Assembly: GCA_963853835.1 (NCBI GenBank)
Contig: OY970825.1
Coordinates: 26,536,835 to 26,600,834 of the forward strand
Direction of reading: 5' to 3'
Length of the DNA stretch: 64,000 nt
Source: Calendula officinalis
Lineage: Eukaryota; Streptophyta; Magnoliopsida; Asterales; Asteraceae
The notes under the pieces are model-generated. The model worked only from the letters and a program-made list of their open reading frames with translations. It was not told the DNA's origin and made no database searches. Made by a program: the position numbers and the translations under genes. Positions within the stretch are counted from its first letter, which is position 1. Every line of letters starts with the position of its first letter. Positions 62,695 to 64,000 of the stretch are shown here, one piece after another.

Positions 62695-63200
62695 GGTCAA
62701 AATTGGTGTTATAAGAGGGTGTTGGGAGGTTTAGTTGCTATGATTATAGTAGGCATTAAATGGTGTTATAAGGTGGCACTAAATCTTTGCACACACGCAC
62801 TGACATCCCTTTTAGTTTCTAATCATAGCTATAGGTTAGATTTGGGGAATTTTGATGAAATGCAGGAGTGTTGCATACGAATTTGTATCCCAAAAGTAGA
62901 AGAAGTTTTAACCCATCTTGACCTGCATGCTTTCTTTCAAATTATAATGCAGGTCCTTTGTTTCCAGCCCGACTTTGTTTATATTTATATTTATACTTAT
63001 GGGTTGGAATGGGTTGGGTTGGAGTAGGATGGTGGTGTATGGGTAGACTAGATTCTATGGTTAACTTAGTGCATAAATTATTGGAGCAGGTGGCACACAT
63101 CTTTTGCACACACTCACTGACTCCCCTTTTAGGTGTTAACCATAGTGATAGTTTAGGCTTGGATTTATTATGGATATGCATGAGTTTTGCATACTAATTT
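62695..63200 (+). repeat. Second duplicated block in Helitron D
   Basis: TTGCACACACGCACTGACAT, CCCTTTTAG, then ACCATAG-like and TTGGATTT-like words occur at 62788 and again at 63098 in the same order, a diverged duplication of about 310 bp. No gene. Confidence 0.5.
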
Positions 63201-63652
63201 GTAGCATCACTTTTTGCTGACAAAACTTCAGCAGTTGTGGGAAAAAGGTTAAGGAAGAAAATCATTTCAATTGTATGGGGTTGAAGTGTAAGAAAATGTT
63301 TTTTTAGTTGGACATAAAAAAAAGTTGTAATTTTTATGGTTATGTGTGAGTGTGAGTAGGTAGATATTCAATCCGGTAGGCCCCACCAAATTCGAATCCA
63401 TCTTTCCTTCATTGGACATCCTTTGTTAGGTAATGTTTTTGAGATTTTAGTTATATATTTAATTTATGGATTTATCAATTATTGAGAGATGAAATAATAT
63501 AGGTAAAAAGAGATTATCAAATTTTGTACAAACTCATCATTACAGCTATCGATTCTTATGTCATTTTTAAAATTATTAATATTTGTTGGTAGTTTTCTAT
63601 AATATAAATCTTGAAGCATGCCCGCCCAGTCGGGCGGGCTATGAAGCTAGTA

Positions 63653-64000
63653 TAGGGGTGAATTAAAATCAGAACCAATTAAGGCTACAAAACCAGCAAA
63701 ACTCAATCTAAACCATTAATTTTTGAAATGAAATGATCATGGAATACACATTAATGTATTTGATGAGGACCCCTAAATATTGGTTTGCATGGATGTCATT
63801 CATGCATGTATACATATATGTATATGTTTTCATGTATTATACATAAATGTTATCTATACATATATGTATACACGCATGAATGACATCCATGCAAACCAAT
63901 ATTTGGGGGTCCCTCATCAAATACATTAATGTGTCTTCCATGATCATTTCATTTCAAAAATCAATGGTTTAGATTGAGTTCTGCTGGTTCTGTAGCCTTA
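63653..64000. mobile_element. Long-hairpin foldback MITE, copy 2 (cut by window end)
   Basis: It starts TAGGGGTGAATTAAAATCAG three bases after the Helitron CTAG and follows copy 1 throughout, including the CCAAATATTGG / ATGCATGTATACAT core. The window stops about 30 bp short of the expected right end. Confidence 0.85.

Larger units (their letters stand above)
60309..63650 (+). mobile_element. Helitron copies C/D with two 5' ends and one 3' end
   Basis: A 5' terminus TCTTCCCCTATATATGGAGC starts at 60309 and a second, TCTTCTCCTATATATGGCCC, at 61699, both after A. One 3' terminus (GCCCGCCCA/CGGGCGGGC-type hairpin, ATGAAG, CTAG) ends at 63650 before T. Either 61699-63650 is a complete 1,952-bp element placed downstream of, or inside, a truncated one, or a single 3.3-kb element contains an extra 5' end. 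The left part carries PGK exons; the right part is built from diverged repeats. No helicase. Confidence 0.72.

Overview
The window is nuclear DNA of a flowering plant. The genes have plant-type GT-AG introns, and the protein families include a plastid DAD1-like lipase, an AP2/ERF factor, and a pectin methylesterase with its inhibitor domain. Most of the sequence is AT-rich DNA packed with plant transposons. The repeat mix suggests a eudicot, probably Asteraceae; that placement is inference from family recollection, not proven here.

Genes lie in two groups. Two intronless genes stand alone among repeats: a class-3 lipase of the DAD1/DGL phospholipase A1 type (13068-14369, +) and an ERF transcription factor (27341-28183, -). 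A compact gene island spans 33.6-45.7 kb: COQ8/ABC1 mitochondrial kinase (8 exons, +), a NIP30/FAM192A-type nuclear protein (7 exons, +), an intronless PMEI-PME pectinesterase (+), a rolling-stone-like membrane protein (7 exons, -) and a classical short-chain dehydrogenase (2 exons, -). I assembled the exons by hand; each multi-exon model keeps one open frame and a total length divisible by three. Nothing indicates that these neighbours form a pathway.

The left end (1-8.3 kb) is a gypsy-type LTR remnant split by a young 7.2-kb LTR retrotransposon (TSD TTAAG, near-identical LTRs). That element carries one coiled-coil ORF and no recognisable protease, integrase or reverse transcriptase. From 10 to 33 kb there are MULE foldbacks, hAT MITEs with 8-bp duplications, Stowaway-like MITEs with TA duplications, SINEs, a Harbinger derivative, and a cluster of CACATGTG palindromes. 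A Pack-MULE at 46.7-47.9 kb carries a broken copy of a peroxisomal dienoyl-CoA isomerase gene.

The right end (47.9-64 kb) is a nest of elements separated by long (TA)n tracts. It contains at least three Helitron copies of one family, recognised by a shared 5' end, a GCCCGCCC hairpin and a CTAG 3' end. One carries a decayed helicase. One (-) carries fragments of a GTD-binding (zein/myosin-binding) gene and of TRAPPC2. One (+) carries two adjacent exons of phosphoglycerate kinase. The same nest holds a plastid clpP fragment, three copies of a GGATCC-terminal MITE, two long-hairpin MITEs and a 2.1-kb solo-LTR-like block. The Helitron gene captures and the (TA)n insertion hub are the most interesting content.
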